Shown here: positions 54,676-62,803 of the stretch, one piece after another
Position numbering within the stretch: the stretch's first letter is position 1
How the letters are laid out: each line of letters opens with the position of its first letter
Assembly (NCBI RefSeq): GCF_016908935.1
Contig: NZ_JAFBEV010000010.1
Location: 1 to 64,000, forward strand
Origin: Sporolactobacillus spathodeae
GTDB lineage: Bacteria; Bacillota; Bacilli; Bacillales; Sporolactobacillaceae
Length of the DNA stretch: 64,000 nt
Direction of reading: 5' to 3'
Notes under the pieces: model-generated
Seen by the model: only the letters and a program-made list of their open reading frames with translations
Databases searched by the model: none
What the model was told of the DNA's origin: nothing
Translations under genes and position numbers: made by a program

Positions 54676-56853
54676 CTACTCGTTCTTTATTCTCAAAACA
54701 CGCATTGCGTTGAGCACTGCTAACAGGGTTACACCGACATCTGAAAATACGGCTTCCCACATCGTTGCAAACCCAACTGCACCAAGAATAAGGAAAATTC
54801 CTTTTACTCCCATGGCAAAGATAATATTTTGCCATACAATACGACGCGTACGTTTCGCGATATTGATTGCTGTTGCAATTTTTGAAGGTTCGTCTGTCAT
54901 GATCACAACATCCGCTGCTTCAATCGCTGCATCGGATCCTAACCCTCCCATGGCTATACCTACATCCGCTCTAGCTAGTACAGGCGTATCGTTAATGCCA
55001 TCTCCGACAAAAATAAGCTTTTCCTTTGCTGTTTTTTGCTGATCGATTTTTTCTATTTCATCTACTTTCTGGTCAGGCAATAGTTCTGCATGTATTTCAT
55101 CCAGTCCTAGCTTGCGACCAACTGCTTCACCTACAGATTTTGCGTCACCCGTCAACATTACTGTTTTCTTAATTCCTAATTCTTTTAGCTTTTGAATCGC
55201 ACGAGCTGAATCTTCTTTAACTTCATCGGAGATAACGATGTATCCTCCATATTGCTTATCGATCGCAACATGTACTAGGGTACCGACCACGTCTTTCTGT
55301 TCAAATGCAATGTGTTCTTTATTCATGAGTTTGGCATTACCGGCTAGAATCTCTTTTCCATTGACGGTTACTTGAATGCCATGCCCTGATATTTCGTTGT
55401 AGTTCTGAATGCGGCTTTCATCGATTTCTTGACCATAAGCCTTTCGGATTGACAGAGCAATCGGGTGATTAGAATGGACTTCTGCAAAAGCGGCATACTC
55501 TAATAGTTCCTCTGACGTAAGATTATTCTTCGGCTGGATACTTGTCACATCAAAAACACCTTTGGTCAATGTTCCAGTCTTATCGAAAACGACGTACTTG
55601 ACAGCATTCAAAGCTTCAAGATAATTGCTCCCTTTAACGAGAATGCCGCTTTTAGATGCTCCCCCAATACCTCCAAAGAAGCCCAAAGGTATGGAAACAA
55701 CCAAGGCACAGGGACAAGAGATCACTAAGAACACAAGTGCACGGTAAATCCACTCAGAAAAGGTTGCCCCTTGGATCACCAAAGGTGGAATAAAAGCTAA
55801 AGCCGCAGCTGCAATGACGACAACAGGTGTGTAATAACGAGCAAATTTCGTAATAAAATTTTCTGTAGGTGCTTTTTTGCTGCTGGCATTTTGAACTAAG
55901 TCCAAGATTTTGGCGACGGTGGATTCACCGTAGACTTTGGTTACCTCGACCGTTAAGAGACCATTTTTATTAATGAATCCACCGAGTACATCACTGCCCG
56001 CTTCAATTTCCCTTGGAACCGATTCTCCCGTCAAGGCTGATGTATCGACCATTGATTGACCCTCGATAACTTTTCCATCAAGAGGTACTTTTTCTCCTGG
56101 TTTTATGATAATGACATCACCAATGCTAATATCTTCTGGTGCAACTTTTTTAATGTCATTGCCCACTTTTAGATTGGCATAATCCGGACGAATGTCCATC
56201 AGTGCACTAATTGATTTACGGGAACGATTGACCGCAATCTCCTGAAACAATTCTCCGATTTGATAAAACAGCATAACAGCTACGCCCTCAGGAAACTGTC
56301 TGACCGCAAAAGCTCCAAGAGTTGCGATTGTCATTAAGAAATTTTCATCAAATACTTGTCCTTTAAGGATATTTCTAAATGCCCGATAAACGATGTCGCC
56401 ACCGATGATGGCATAAGCAATCACAAATAGCGATACGTCCAAAATGAAAGGAAGGGGTGAAAAGGCTGCGATAGCTGTCAATGCCCCACTCACTGCTAAA
56501 CGAATGATCAATTGTTGTGTCTTGCTGCCCTTGTGGTCGTGACCGTGATCGTGTTCATTTCCTTTGTTCTCAGATTTTAAGGAAACACTGACCTCTGGTT
56601 CAACGTGTGCCACTGTTTTTTTGATGTCATCGATCAATTTATCTGTTTTTACATCACCTGTCAGCTCGACAAACAATTTTTGTGTCGCAAAGTCAACCGT
56701 TGAAGCCTTTATCCCATTAATTTTCCCGACTGCTCTTTCAATTTTTTTAGCACAACTTGCACAATCGATGCCCTCTAAATATATTGGATCCATCACTGTC
56801 TTTTTCTCAGTCTTTATTCTCTTTTTGTTAATATTAGCTTCTGGTGTACTCAA
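54676..56853 (-). CDS. cadA: cadmium/zinc/lead-exporting P1B-type ATPase
   Basis: A 725-residue heavy-metal pump. The N-terminal heavy-metal domain has the CxxC in GIDCASCAKKIE, followed by a His-rich linker HDHGHDHKG. The membrane metal site is SCPCALVVSIP, the phosphorylation site DKTGTLTKG, the phosphatase motif LTGESVPRE and the hinge GDGINDTPVLA. TTG 56853 is chosen because the strong GGGAGGAGGA lies just upstream; starting earlier at 56871 would translate the ribosome site itself (MGGG...). It is 21 bp behind cadC and co-transcribed. Metal specificity among Cd, Zn and Pb cannot be told from sequence. Confidence 0.93.
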   Translation of the reverse strand: MSTPEANINKKRIKTEKKTVMDPIYLEGIDCASCAKKIERAVGKINGIKASTVDFATQKLFVELTGDVKTDKLIDDIKKTVAHVEPEVSVSLKSENKGNEHDHGHDHKGSKTQQLIIRLAVSGALTAIAAFSPLPFILDVSLFVIAYAIIGGDIVYRAFRNILKGQVFDENFLMTIATLGAFAVRQFPEGVAVMLFYQIGELFQEIAVNRSRKSISALMDIRPDYANLKVGNDIKKVAPEDISIGDVIIIKPGEKVPLDGKVIEGQSMVDTSALTGESVPREIEAGSDVLGGFINKNGLLTVEVTKVYGESTVAKILDLVQNASSKKAPTENFITKFARYYTPVVVIAAAALAFIPPLVIQGATFSEWIYRALVFLVISCPCALVVSIPLGFFGGIGGASKSGILVKGSNYLEALNAVKYVVFDKTGTLTKGVFDVTSIQPKNNLTSEELLEYAAFAEVHSNHPIALSIRKAYGQEIDESRIQNYNEISGHGIQVTVNGKEILAGNAKLMNKEHIAFEQKDVVGTLVHVAIDKQYGGYIVISDEVKEDSARAIQKLKELGIKKTVMLTGDAKSVGEAVGRKLGLDEIHAELLPDQKVDEIEKIDQQKTAKEKLIFVGDGINDTPVLARADVGIAMGGLGSDAAIEAADVVIMTDEPSKIATAINIAKRTRRIVWQNIIFAMGVKGIFLILGAVGFATMWEAVFSDVGVTLLAVLNAMRVLRIKNE

Positions 56854-56874
56854 TTGGATTCCTCCTCCCATTTT

Positions 56875-57252
56875 TCATTCTTTGATGTGATCATAAGCTT
56901 GAACCAAAATCTGCATGACATGCTGATCAGACAATGAATAATAAACCACTTTTCCTTCTCTCCGGTTCTTCACCAATTTTGCCTGTTTAAGAACACGTAG
57001 TTGATGAGAAACGGCTGACTGTGTCATATCCAGCAAATAAGCCAGATCACAGACACACATTTCGGATTGATACAAGGCACGTAACAAGCGAATTCTTGTA
57101 CGATCACCAAATAGTTTAAACAGATCAGCAACATTATCCATGTCTTCATCGTTTGACATGGCTTCACTTACTGTTTGAACGACGTCTGTATGAATAACGG
57201 TTTGTTCACAAGTTTCTACATCAACATCTGAAATTTTCTTCGTTTGAACCAC
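56875..57252 (-). CDS. cadC: CadC-type ArsR-family metal repressor
   Basis: A 125-residue winged-helix repressor. The alpha-3 site CVC is in EMCVCDLAYLLDMTQ, and an N-terminal Cys occurs in VETCEQ, as in CadC which uses N-terminal and alpha-3 Cys for Cd/Pb. The C-terminal helix DQHVMQILVQAYDH also keeps the Asp/His/His zinc site. GTG 57252 follows AAGGTGGTG. It should repress cadCA from the palindrome at 57278 and perhaps the zinc-ribbon gene. Its regulatory genes differ from CzrA at 2215, which lacks CVC. Confidence 0.92.
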   Translation of the reverse strand: MVQTKKISDVDVETCEQTVIHTDVVQTVSEAMSNDEDMDNVADLFKLFGDRTRIRLLRALYQSEMCVCDLAYLLDMTQSAVSHQLRVLKQAKLVKNRREGKVVYYSLSDQHVMQILVQAYDHIKE

Positions 57253-57277
57253 AAAAGCACCACCTTAATTAAATATA

Positions 57278-57291
57278 TGAGCATATGTTCA
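57278..57291. promoter_or_regulatory. probable CadC operator of cadCA
   Basis: TGAGCATATGTTCA is a near-perfect palindrome 26 bp before cadC. It contains CATATGTTCAA (57282–57292), which recurs exactly at 57771–57781. Confidence 0.6.
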
Positions 57292-57335
57292 AATGAACGG
57301 CACAACATTATCTTATTCTCTGTATATATAAATTG

Positions 57336-57692
57336 TTAACCGATTTTTGTCCCACATTCCTGACAAAATTTTGCACCGTTTTTAATAGGTGCCTTACAAT
57401 TCGGACAAATTGCTATTGATTGCAGGTTATTCCCACACTCATTACAGAATTTGGCAGTAGCACTGTTAGAAATCCCACACTTTTGACAGACGATTCCACG
57501 CGAATTATTTTGGAAATCATTGTATCTGTCATTTTGATATGGTGGATAATCATTATAATAATCGTTACGACGATGGTCATGTTCTTCATTATGATGCTTT
57601 TCACCATGGTGACCATACCTACGACGATCGTGGTTTTTTTCGTGATGATGATCGTCACGATCTCCAAACAAACGCTCAAAAAAATCTGACAT
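57336..57692 (-). CDS. His-rich protein with double zinc ribbon
   Basis: A 118-residue protein. The first half (about residues 10–50) is rich in His, Asp and Arg (DDHHHEKNHDRRR, HHGEKHHNEEHDHRR), then a Tyr/Asn/Asp-rich linker. The second half holds two zinc ribbons with CQKCG...CNECG and CPNCK...CQECG. ATG 57692 is 7 nt from AGGAGGG; the TTG at 57698 is too close. It has its own upstream operator-like box shared with cadC. A metal-binding or metal-buffering role within the efflux cargo is inferred from composition and regulation. I know of no named family. Confidence 0.7.
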   Translation of the reverse strand: MSDFFERLFGDRDDHHHEKNHDRRRYGHHGEKHHNEEHDHRRNDYYNDYPPYQNDRYNDFQNNSRGIVCQKCGISNSATAKFCNECGNNLQSIAICPNCKAPIKNGAKFCQECGTKIG

Positions 57693-57755
57693 GTTCAAGC
57701 CCTCCTAGTGTATTCAACTTTGTTAAGACTTGTTTTAATCTTTAATGAATGATAC

Positions 57756-57781
57756 ATATGAATGATTGTTCATATGTTCAA
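57756..57781. promoter_or_regulatory. operator-like repeat upstream of the His-rich protein gene
   Basis: ATATGAA (57756–57762) and TTCATAT (57769–57775) form an inverted repeat, and CATATGTTCAA (57771–57781) is identical to the box in the cadC operator. Confidence 0.5.
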
Positions 57782-58029
57782 TTAAATTATATCTCATTTG
57801 TTTGAGATGTCAATTTCTATTGATCATTTCTTGTCAGATTAAGAAAATGCTCATTTTTCCAGTTTATTAAAAGTCTAAGATTAAGTCAGAACATCGATAT
57901 CCTGTTATCTTTGTGCAACATTTTTTCGTAACCATTAATTTTATACAATCATCAAAAATGTTTGCTGTAGACACACACGGGTTCGAGTTGCTAAGAAGAA
58001 CTGAATGGATGGGAATGAAGGTGCCAAAC

Positions 58030-58263
58030 ATGATACAAGACAAATATATGAACTTAAGACGTGGGGAGAGGAGCCATCATCAGCATTATTGCGTACGTCT
58101 GCTTATCAAGTTTTAAATTATTTATAGGTTTTTCAGCTGGATCACAAGCACTTAAAGCAGATGGGTTAAATAATACAACTGATATTGTTGCTTCCCTTGC
58201 CGTACTCATTGGTTTGAGATTATCTCAGCGTCCTGCTGACAGTGATCATCTCTATAGTCACCA
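58030..58263 (+). pseudogene. truncated, frameshifted CDF cation efflux gene
   Basis: The beginning matches the intact CDF gene at 61864: MIQDKYMNLRRGER compares with MIQEKYMNLKRGER, and the leader GCTGTAGACACACAC is shared too. Two bases are missing after ggagag, shifting the frame. After the shift SAGSQALKADGLNNTTDIVA and SQRPADSDHLYSH continue the family sequence. The match stops near 58263, right where the right-end repeats begin, so about two thirds of the gene is gone. It is not functional as a transporter. Confidence 0.85.
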
Positions 58264-58273
58264 CTGCAGGTCG

Positions 58274-58411
58274 AGTCCCCAGGTTTGTGTCGCGTGCTGG
58301 TCGAGTCCCCACATTTGTGTCGCAAAATTTGAATATAAAAAACGACACAAATGTGGGGACTGTGCTGTTAAATAGGCATTTTTTTAGTCCCCAAGTTTGT
58401 GTCGCAAGACA
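58274..58411 (-). repeat. right transposon end with four TnsB-type sites
   Basis: Sites in inverted orientation to the left end are at 58274–58292, 58304–58322 and 58386–58404. A further site at 58343–58361 points the other way and is the exact complement of the second one, so 58304–58361 is a perfect 19-bp inverted repeat with a 20-bp AT-rich loop. The terminal bases GCAAGACA complete the element. Confidence 0.85.
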
Positions 58412-58416
58412 CATTT
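58412..58416. repeat. right target site duplication CATTT
   Basis: It is identical to 49076–49080 and begins right after the terminal ACA. Confidence 0.85.
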
Positions 58417-58490
58417 TGCATCATAAAATTAGGTGCTTTCGATAATATTCCTTCATCAAGATTTTGAATCGCAGCTTTAACTTCGTGTTC
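58412..58490 (-). pseudogene. 5' part of the reading frame split by the transposon
   Basis: On the minus strand EHEVKAAIQNLDEGILSKAP and NFMMQN lead into the segment at 49017–49080. A TAA stands directly before the first Glu. A one-base shift would join it to MYPIK upstream, so the original gene may already have been frameshifted or very short. Confidence 0.45.
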
Positions 58491-58553
58491 TTAATTGGAT
58501 ACATTTAATGTTTTATTCTCAGTTATTAAACCTTTTTAAAACGTAATTATATA

Positions 58554-58597
58554 GATCAAGAGCCGACTTTTTTAAGTCGGCTCTTGATCTATTTTTT
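58554..58597 (+). terminator. perfect long-stem terminator
   Basis: GATCAAGAGCCGACTT and AAGTCGGCTCTTGATC (58554–58589) pair fully and are followed by TATTTTTTA on the plus strand. The core GCCGACTT..AAGTCGGC recurs at 61576–61595 behind the ars operon. Confidence 0.8.
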
Positions 58598-58752
58598 ACT
58601 TTCCAATAACACGACTCCTGCGCTCCATTAAAATAACGTCATGCCACGTACCATCAGGCATTTGAGCAATCTTTTCTCTGTACCCGATTTTCCTAAATCC
58701 ACACTTTACATGCAATGCTAAACTTGCTTTTTTCTGTTTCAAGGTGTCAGCA
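58596..58752 (-). pseudogene. C-terminal remnant of a GNAT acetyltransferase gene
   Basis: The minus strand codes ADTLKQKKASLALHVKCGFR, KIGYREKIAQMPDGTWHDVI and LMERRSRVIGK before TAA 58596–58598. This is the end of a phosphinothricin-acetyltransferase-like GNAT protein (LHxKCGFRKIG... VxLMER). The upstream part is missing. A second, shorter remnant with LMERRSRVIGK lies at 61605. Confidence 0.75.
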
Positions 58753-58849
58753 AACATATTTTGGGTCAGAAAGTAACATTAAAATAAAACAACAAAGCTT
58801 ATTTTTTTAAAAATAACTTTATGCCTCCCTTCTTTTGCTGGCAATTTAT

Positions 58850-58878
58850 TTGATTTAAATATAAGCCAATGATAATAT
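58850..58878 (+). promoter_or_regulatory. probable ars operon promoter
   Basis: TTGATT (58850–58855) and TAATAT (58873–58878) with 17-bp spacing, 31 bp before arsR. ArsR autoregulation over this region is expected. Confidence 0.5.
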
Positions 58879-58908
58879 AATTGTAAAGATATATAAGAAG
58901 GAGCTTAT

Positions 58909-59250
58909 ATGAATAATAAAAATTTGGATGCTATGTCTTTTCTTCTGAAACTGATTAGTGATAAGACAAGGCTTCGCATGCTGGCCTATCTCAAGAATGG
59001 TGAAATGTGCGTTTGTGAATTCGTGGACTTATTCACTTTGACCCAGCCTGCAATTAGTCAGCATTTGAAGAAATTACGTACAGCAGGTGTGGTTCAGGAA
59101 CGGAAACAAGGAACTTGGGTTTATTATCGCTTAAGCCCAGATTTGCCAAACTATATCTCACAGATTCTTGAGAACCTTCCCTCCCTGAAAGCAAAGTCCT
59201 GTGACTGTCAAACCCGTGAAGATCTTATACAATTGGAGTCATTAAAATGA
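58909..59250 (+). CDS. arsR: arsenic-responsive ArsR repressor
   Basis: A 113-residue winged-helix repressor of the ars operon. The arsenite-binding cysteine pair is in [11 protein letters not shown] on the recognition-helix side; the DNA helix has [18 protein letters not shown] and the wing RKQGTWVYY. Extra cysteines near the C-terminus (SCDCQ) are also present. GAAGGAG lies 6 nt before ATG 58909. The stop overlaps acr3 by 4 bp (ATGA). Confidence 0.92.
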   Translation: MNNKNLDAMSFLLKLISDKTRLRMLAYLKNGEMCVCEFVDLFTLTQPAISQHLKKLRTAGVVQERKQGTWVYYRLSPDLPNYISQILENLPSLKAKSCDCQTREDLIQLESLK

Positions 59251-60308
59251 AAAAGTTGTCTTTTCTTGATCGTTATTTAACGCTGTGGATATTTATGGCA
59301 ATGACTATTGGCATTCTAATGGGTCGATTGATCCCTTCTTTCGTTCAAGCGATGAATACGCTCCAGGTTGGCACAACATCCATTCCGATCGCAATTGGCT
59401 TAATCATTATGCTGTATCCCCCATTAGCGAAGGTCCGTTATGAAGAACTCGGGAAAGTATTCAAGGATGTGAAAGTTCTCAGCTTATCGCTCGTCCAAAA
59501 TTGGTTGATCGGTCCGGTATTCATGTTTGCCCTTGCTGTTATTTTCCTGCATGGCTATCCAGCTTATATGACAGGTTTGATAATGATTGGCTTGGCACGT
59601 TGCATCGCGATGGTGATTATCTGGAATGATTTGGCACAAGGAAACCGCGAATACACGGCTGGACTGGTCGCTTTTAACTCGATTTTTCAAATTCTGTTTT
59701 ATTCTGTTTTTGCATATTTCTTCGTGACTGTGCTTCCGGGATGGCTCGGTTTAGAAGGACTTCAGATCCATGTCACGATGATTGAAATTGCACAAAGCGT
59801 TTTCATTTACTTAGGAATACCTTTTTTGGCAGGCATCCTGACGCGTTTAATCTTGGTTTCTGTAAAGGGAAAAGAATGGTATGAAAATGCCTTTTGTCCG
59901 CTGATTAGTCCCCTTGCCTTAGTCGCGCTTCTTTTCACAATTATTGTGATGTTTTCAATCAAAGGCGAAATGATTATCCAGTTACCTCTTGATGTAGTCC
60001 GAGTAGCCATACCGCTCATGATTTATTTCGTCATCATGTTTTTCGCCTCCTTTTTTCTCTCAAGGAGAATTGGCGCAGATTATGGTAAAACATCGGCTCT
60101 GAGCTTTACGGCAGCCAGCAATAATTTTGAACTTGCGATCGCAACAGCTGTAGGGCTATTCGGTATTCAATCTGGAGAAGCTTTCGCTGCTGTCATTGGT
60201 CCACTCGTGGAAGTTCCAGTCATGATTGGCTTGGTAAATGTCGCACTATTTTTCAGAAAAAAATTCAGCTTTAAAGCCCCTACCACAAACGTGAAGGATG
60301 GAATTTAA
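59247..60308 (+). CDS. acr3: ACR3-type arsenite efflux permease
   Basis: A 353-residue membrane protein with about ten transmembrane segments. The conserved cysteine region [19 protein letters not shown] identifies the ACR3 family rather than ArsB, and [17 protein letters not shown] is the second family hallmark. It exports As(III) from the cytoplasm using the membrane potential. It overlaps arsR by 4 bp, and arsC starts 1 bp after its stop. Confidence 0.94.
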   Translation: MKKLSFLDRYLTLWIFMAMTIGILMGRLIPSFVQAMNTLQVGTTSIPIAIGLIIMLYPPLAKVRYEELGKVFKDVKVLSLSLVQNWLIGPVFMFALAVIFLHGYPAYMTGLIMIGLARCIAMVIIWNDLAQGNREYTAGLVAFNSIFQILFYSVFAYFFVTVLPGWLGLEGLQIHVTMIEIAQSVFIYLGIPFLAGILTRLILVSVKGKEWYENAFCPLISPLALVALLFTIIVMFSIKGEMIIQLPLDVVRVAIPLMIYFVIMFFASFFLSRRIGADYGKTSALSFTAASNNFELAIATAVGLFGIQSGEAFAAVIGPLVEVPVMIGLVNVALFFRKKFSFKAPTTNVKDGI

Positions 60309-60309
60309 T

Positions 60310-60738
60310 ATGGATAAAAAAATCATTTATTTTCTCTGCACAGGAAATTCTTGTCGGAGTCAAATGGCTGAAGGCTTTGGAAAAAAGTATTTAGGAGACA
60401 CATATGATTTCCGTTCAGCAGGCATTGAAGCTCATGGATTAAACCCAAACGCAGTTAAAGCCATGAAAGAAGTAGGGGTCGATATTTCACAACATAAATC
60501 TAAACTTATTGATATGGATTTATTGAAGCAGGCTTACCTCGTCGTCACCCTTTGTGGGGATGCTGAAGAACGATGCCCGATGACTCCCCAACAGGTTAGA
60601 CGGGAACATTGGGGCTTCGATGATCCTGCAAAGGCTCAAGGTACCGAAGCTGAAAAATGGGCGGTGTTCCAGCGTGTCCGTGATGGTATTGAAAAGCGAA
60701 TAAAACAGTTTGCAACAGAAGAACAATTGATTAAATAA
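60310..60738 (+). CDS. arsC: thioredoxin-coupled arsenate reductase
   Basis: A 142-residue low-molecular-weight-phosphatase-fold enzyme reducing arsenate to arsenite. The P-loop is [13 protein letters not shown] with Cys10 and Cys15. The redox cysteines are Cys82 and Cys89 ([13 protein letters not shown]), so all three cysteines of the S. aureus pI258-type enzyme are present. ATG 60310 follows AAGGATGGAA. The product is the substrate of Acr3 and ArsM encoded on either side. Confidence 0.95.
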   Translation: MDKKIIYFLCTGNSCRSQMAEGFGKKYLGDTYDFRSAGIEAHGLNPNAVKAMKEVGVDISQHKSKLIDMDLLKQAYLVVTLCGDAEERCPMTPQQVRREHWGFDDPAKAQGTEAEKWAVFQRVRDGIEKRIKQFATEEQLIK

Positions 60739-60755
60739 AAAAGGAGTTGGTCAAT

Positions 60756-61559
60756 ATGTCAATTTCGAATGACAAAATTCGGCAAAACGTTCGGAACCGG
60801 TACAAGAAGATTGCTCTTCAGGATGTCTCTACCCCATCCTGTGGCTGTTCCTCTGAAGTGGGATGCTGCGATACGCAAGCTGATCGTAACAGTGTTTCCG
60901 AACAACTGGGCTACTCTGCTGAAGAATTAAATGCGGTACCTGAAGGAGCAAATTTAGGGTTAGGGTGCGGCAATCCACAGGCCATCGCCTCTTTAAAGCC
61001 TGGTGAGCATGTGCTGGATCTTGGAAGTGGTGGCGGATTTGATTGCTTCCTTGCCGCTCGTCAGGTGGGCGAAACAGGTCAGGCTATTGGTGTTGATATG
61101 ACGCCCGAAATGGTCAGCCGGTCACGGCAAAACGCTGTTAATGGGCACATCACCAATGTTGATTTTCGTTTGGGAGAAATTGAACATTTGCCTGTGGCCG
61201 ACCAGTCTATCGATGTCATTCTGTCAAATTGCGTGATCAATCTTTCACCGGATAAACCTCAAGTATTTAAAGAGGCTTTTCGTGTACTTAAGAAAGGCGG
61301 GCGACTGGCGATTTCAGATGTTGTGCTTACTGCTGAATTACCTGCCGATATAAAAAATGACCTAGATGTTTCCTACTCAGGCTGTATTTCAGGAGCTTCC
61401 TCAATCCCTGATCTTCAAAACATGTTGGAACAAAATGGATTTTCACAAATTGAGATTAGACCCAAAGACGAATCCAAGGCATTCATCAAAGAATGGATTC
61501 CAGGAGCAACTATCGAAAACTATATTGTATCGTCAACGATTCAAGCCGTTAAACCTTAA
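60756..61559 (+). CDS. arsM: arsenite S-adenosylmethionine methyltransferase
   Basis: A 267-residue enzyme that methylates As(III). The SAM loop is VLDLGSGGGFDCFLAARQVG. Cysteines expected to bind arsenic are present: the N-terminal TPSCGCSSEVGCCD group, NLGLGCGNP, SNCVINLSPDK and YSGCISGASS. ATG 60756 is 9 nt from AAAAAGGAG. Being last in the operon it adds methylation to reduction and export. A terminator follows. Confidence 0.93.
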   Translation: MSISNDKIRQNVRNRYKKIALQDVSTPSCGCSSEVGCCDTQADRNSVSEQLGYSAEELNAVPEGANLGLGCGNPQAIASLKPGEHVLDLGSGGGFDCFLAARQVGETGQAIGVDMTPEMVSRSRQNAVNGHITNVDFRLGEIEHLPVADQSIDVILSNCVINLSPDKPQVFKEAFRVLKKGGRLAISDVVLTAELPADIKNDLDVSYSGCISGASSIPDLQNMLEQNGFSQIEIRPKDESKAFIKEWIPGATIENYIVSSTIQAVKP

Positions 61560-61573
61560 TATAGTGAATAAAT

Positions 61574-61606
61574 AAGCCGACTTAAAAAAGTCGGCCATTT
61601 TTTTCC
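61574..61606 (+). terminator. ars operon terminator
   Basis: GCCGACTT (61576–61583) pairs with AAGTCGGC (61588–61595), followed by ATTTTTTT. The stem matches the core of the hairpin at 58554–58589. Confidence 0.85.
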
Positions 61607-61660
61607 AATAACGCGACTCCTGCGTTCCATTAAAACAACGTTAAGTGAAGGTCGAAAAAT
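61605..61660 (-). pseudogene. second remnant of the acetyltransferase tail
   Basis: On the minus strand LNVVLMERRSRVIGK is nearly identical to the end of the remnant at 58596. The stop codon has been lost by changes next to the terminator. CCAATAACGCGACTCCTGCG on the plus strand corresponds to CCAATAACACGACTCCTGCG at 58604. The rest of 61661–61863 has no gene; it holds the 61802 segment shared with the truncated CDF copy. Confidence 0.7.
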
Positions 61661-61863
61661 GTTGCGCGCTGATTCAAGAAGAAAATACTTTACCACCCTC
61701 CTTGCATTCACTGCTGATGAAAATACGGATAAACCCGTAAAAGTTCTCTTTGTGAAACACTTTTTCATTTTAACTGATTTTATGTAAACGCAAACAAAGA
61801 TTGCTGTAGACACACACACATTTGGGTTGCTATGATGTTATGAATGAAAGAAGGTGCTTGCTC

Positions 61864-62748
61864 ATGATCCAAGAAAAATATATGAATCTAAAACGTGGCG
61901 AACGAGGGGCAATCGTCAGCATTATTGCCTATCTCTGTTTATCTAGCCTAAAACTCTATATTGGTTTCTTGACTGGTTCACAAGCACTTAAAGCAGATGG
62001 TTTAAACAACACTACTGATATAATCGCCTCACTTGCTGTGCTCATCGGCTTGAGAGTATCCCAACGTCCGCCTGACAGTGATCATCTTTATGGTCACTGG
62101 AAGAGCGAAACTATAGCTTCTCTGGTCGCTTCCTTTATCATGATGGCTGTTGGCTTACAAGTTATGTTCGATGGTGTTACATCTATTTTTAAAGGTAATG
62201 AAGAAACACCTGATTTGATTGCTGCATGGACTGGACTGGTTTGTGCCGCTATCATGTTCTTGATCTACAGCTACAACAAAAACCTGGCAGAAAGAACCAA
62301 AAGTTTGTCTGTCATGGCCGCAGCAAAAGATAATCTTTCAGATGCTTGGGTCGGTATCGGTACTTCAGTCGGTATATTTGGCTCCCAGTTAAATCTTCCC
62401 TGGCTTGACACATTAGCCGCCATATTCGTGGGCTTTCTTATCTGCAAAACAGCATGGGATATTTTCCGCGAATCCTCGTATAACTTGTCCGATGGATTTG
62501 ATGAAAATAAAATAAAGGATTTTCAAGAAACGGTCTTGTCTATTAATGGCGTTGAAAGTGTTCAGAAACTAAAGGCAAGAAATTATGGAAACAACGTCGT
62601 TGTTGATCTCGTTATAATTGTGGATCCTTATTCTGCACTGAAAGATGCACATGATATCTCGACTCAAGTTGAGCAAGCACTTATCACAAAACATAGGATT
62701 TATGAAGTTAATGTTCACTTCGAACCAAAATCAAATGTGCCTGAATAA
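61864..62748 (+). CDS. cation diffusion facilitator (CDF) metal efflux protein
   Basis: A 294-residue CDF transporter with six predicted helices. Metal-site patterns are ALKADGLNNTTDIIASL (the HxxxD-type site reads Asp/Asn here) and PPDSDHLYGHWKSE, plus AAKDNLSDAWVGIGTSVG in helix 5. The C-terminal cytoplasmic domain (about residues 210–290) has the usual ferredoxin-like fold. ATG 61864 follows AAGGTG by about 8 nt. Substitution of the helix 2 His by Asp is typical of the Mn/Fe/Co/Zn FieF–MntE side of the family. A truncated close relative is at 58030 inside the transposon. Confidence 0.88.
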   Translation: MIQEKYMNLKRGERGAIVSIIAYLCLSSLKLYIGFLTGSQALKADGLNNTTDIIASLAVLIGLRVSQRPPDSDHLYGHWKSETIASLVASFIMMAVGLQVMFDGVTSIFKGNEETPDLIAAWTGLVCAAIMFLIYSYNKNLAERTKSLSVMAAAKDNLSDAWVGIGTSVGIFGSQLNLPWLDTLAAIFVGFLICKTAWDIFRESSYNLSDGFDENKIKDFQETVLSINGVESVQKLKARNYGNNVVVDLVIIVDPYSALKDAHDISTQVEQALITKHRIYEVNVHFEPKSNVPE

Positions 62749-62803
62749 GCCAAATGAATTTGTGATAGATAAGGCAAAATTTCATGAAAAGAGCAGATAA
62801 AAA

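Larger units (their letters stand above)
49081..58411 (-). mobile_element. complete Tn7-like transposon carrying metal resistance
   Basis: The element is 9,331 bp, with ends 5'-TGT and ACA-3'. The left end TGTCTGGCGACACAAACTTG and the complement of the right end TGTCTTGCGACACAAACTTG match in 25 of 26 bases when extended through GGGGACT. An exact 5-bp duplication flanks it. It holds tnsA, tnsB, tnsC and a tniQ-type targeting gene in one minus-strand operon, plus cadC–cadA, a zinc-ribbon gene and a broken CDF gene. There is no tnsE, no second tniQ and no CRISPR or cas gene. The transposition genes are AT-rich relative to the flanks. All core genes look intact, so it may be active. Confidence 0.92.

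Noticed and set aside
56854-56871. Upstream ATG (56871) as the cadA start
   Set aside because: It would translate the strong GGGAGGAGGA ribosome site; the TTG at 56853 is correctly spaced from it.
57420-57689. Hydrophobic frame on the plus strand rich in Ile, Val and Met
   Set aside because: It is the antisense image of the His/Asp codons of the zinc-ribbon gene, which has the ribosome site and zinc motifs.
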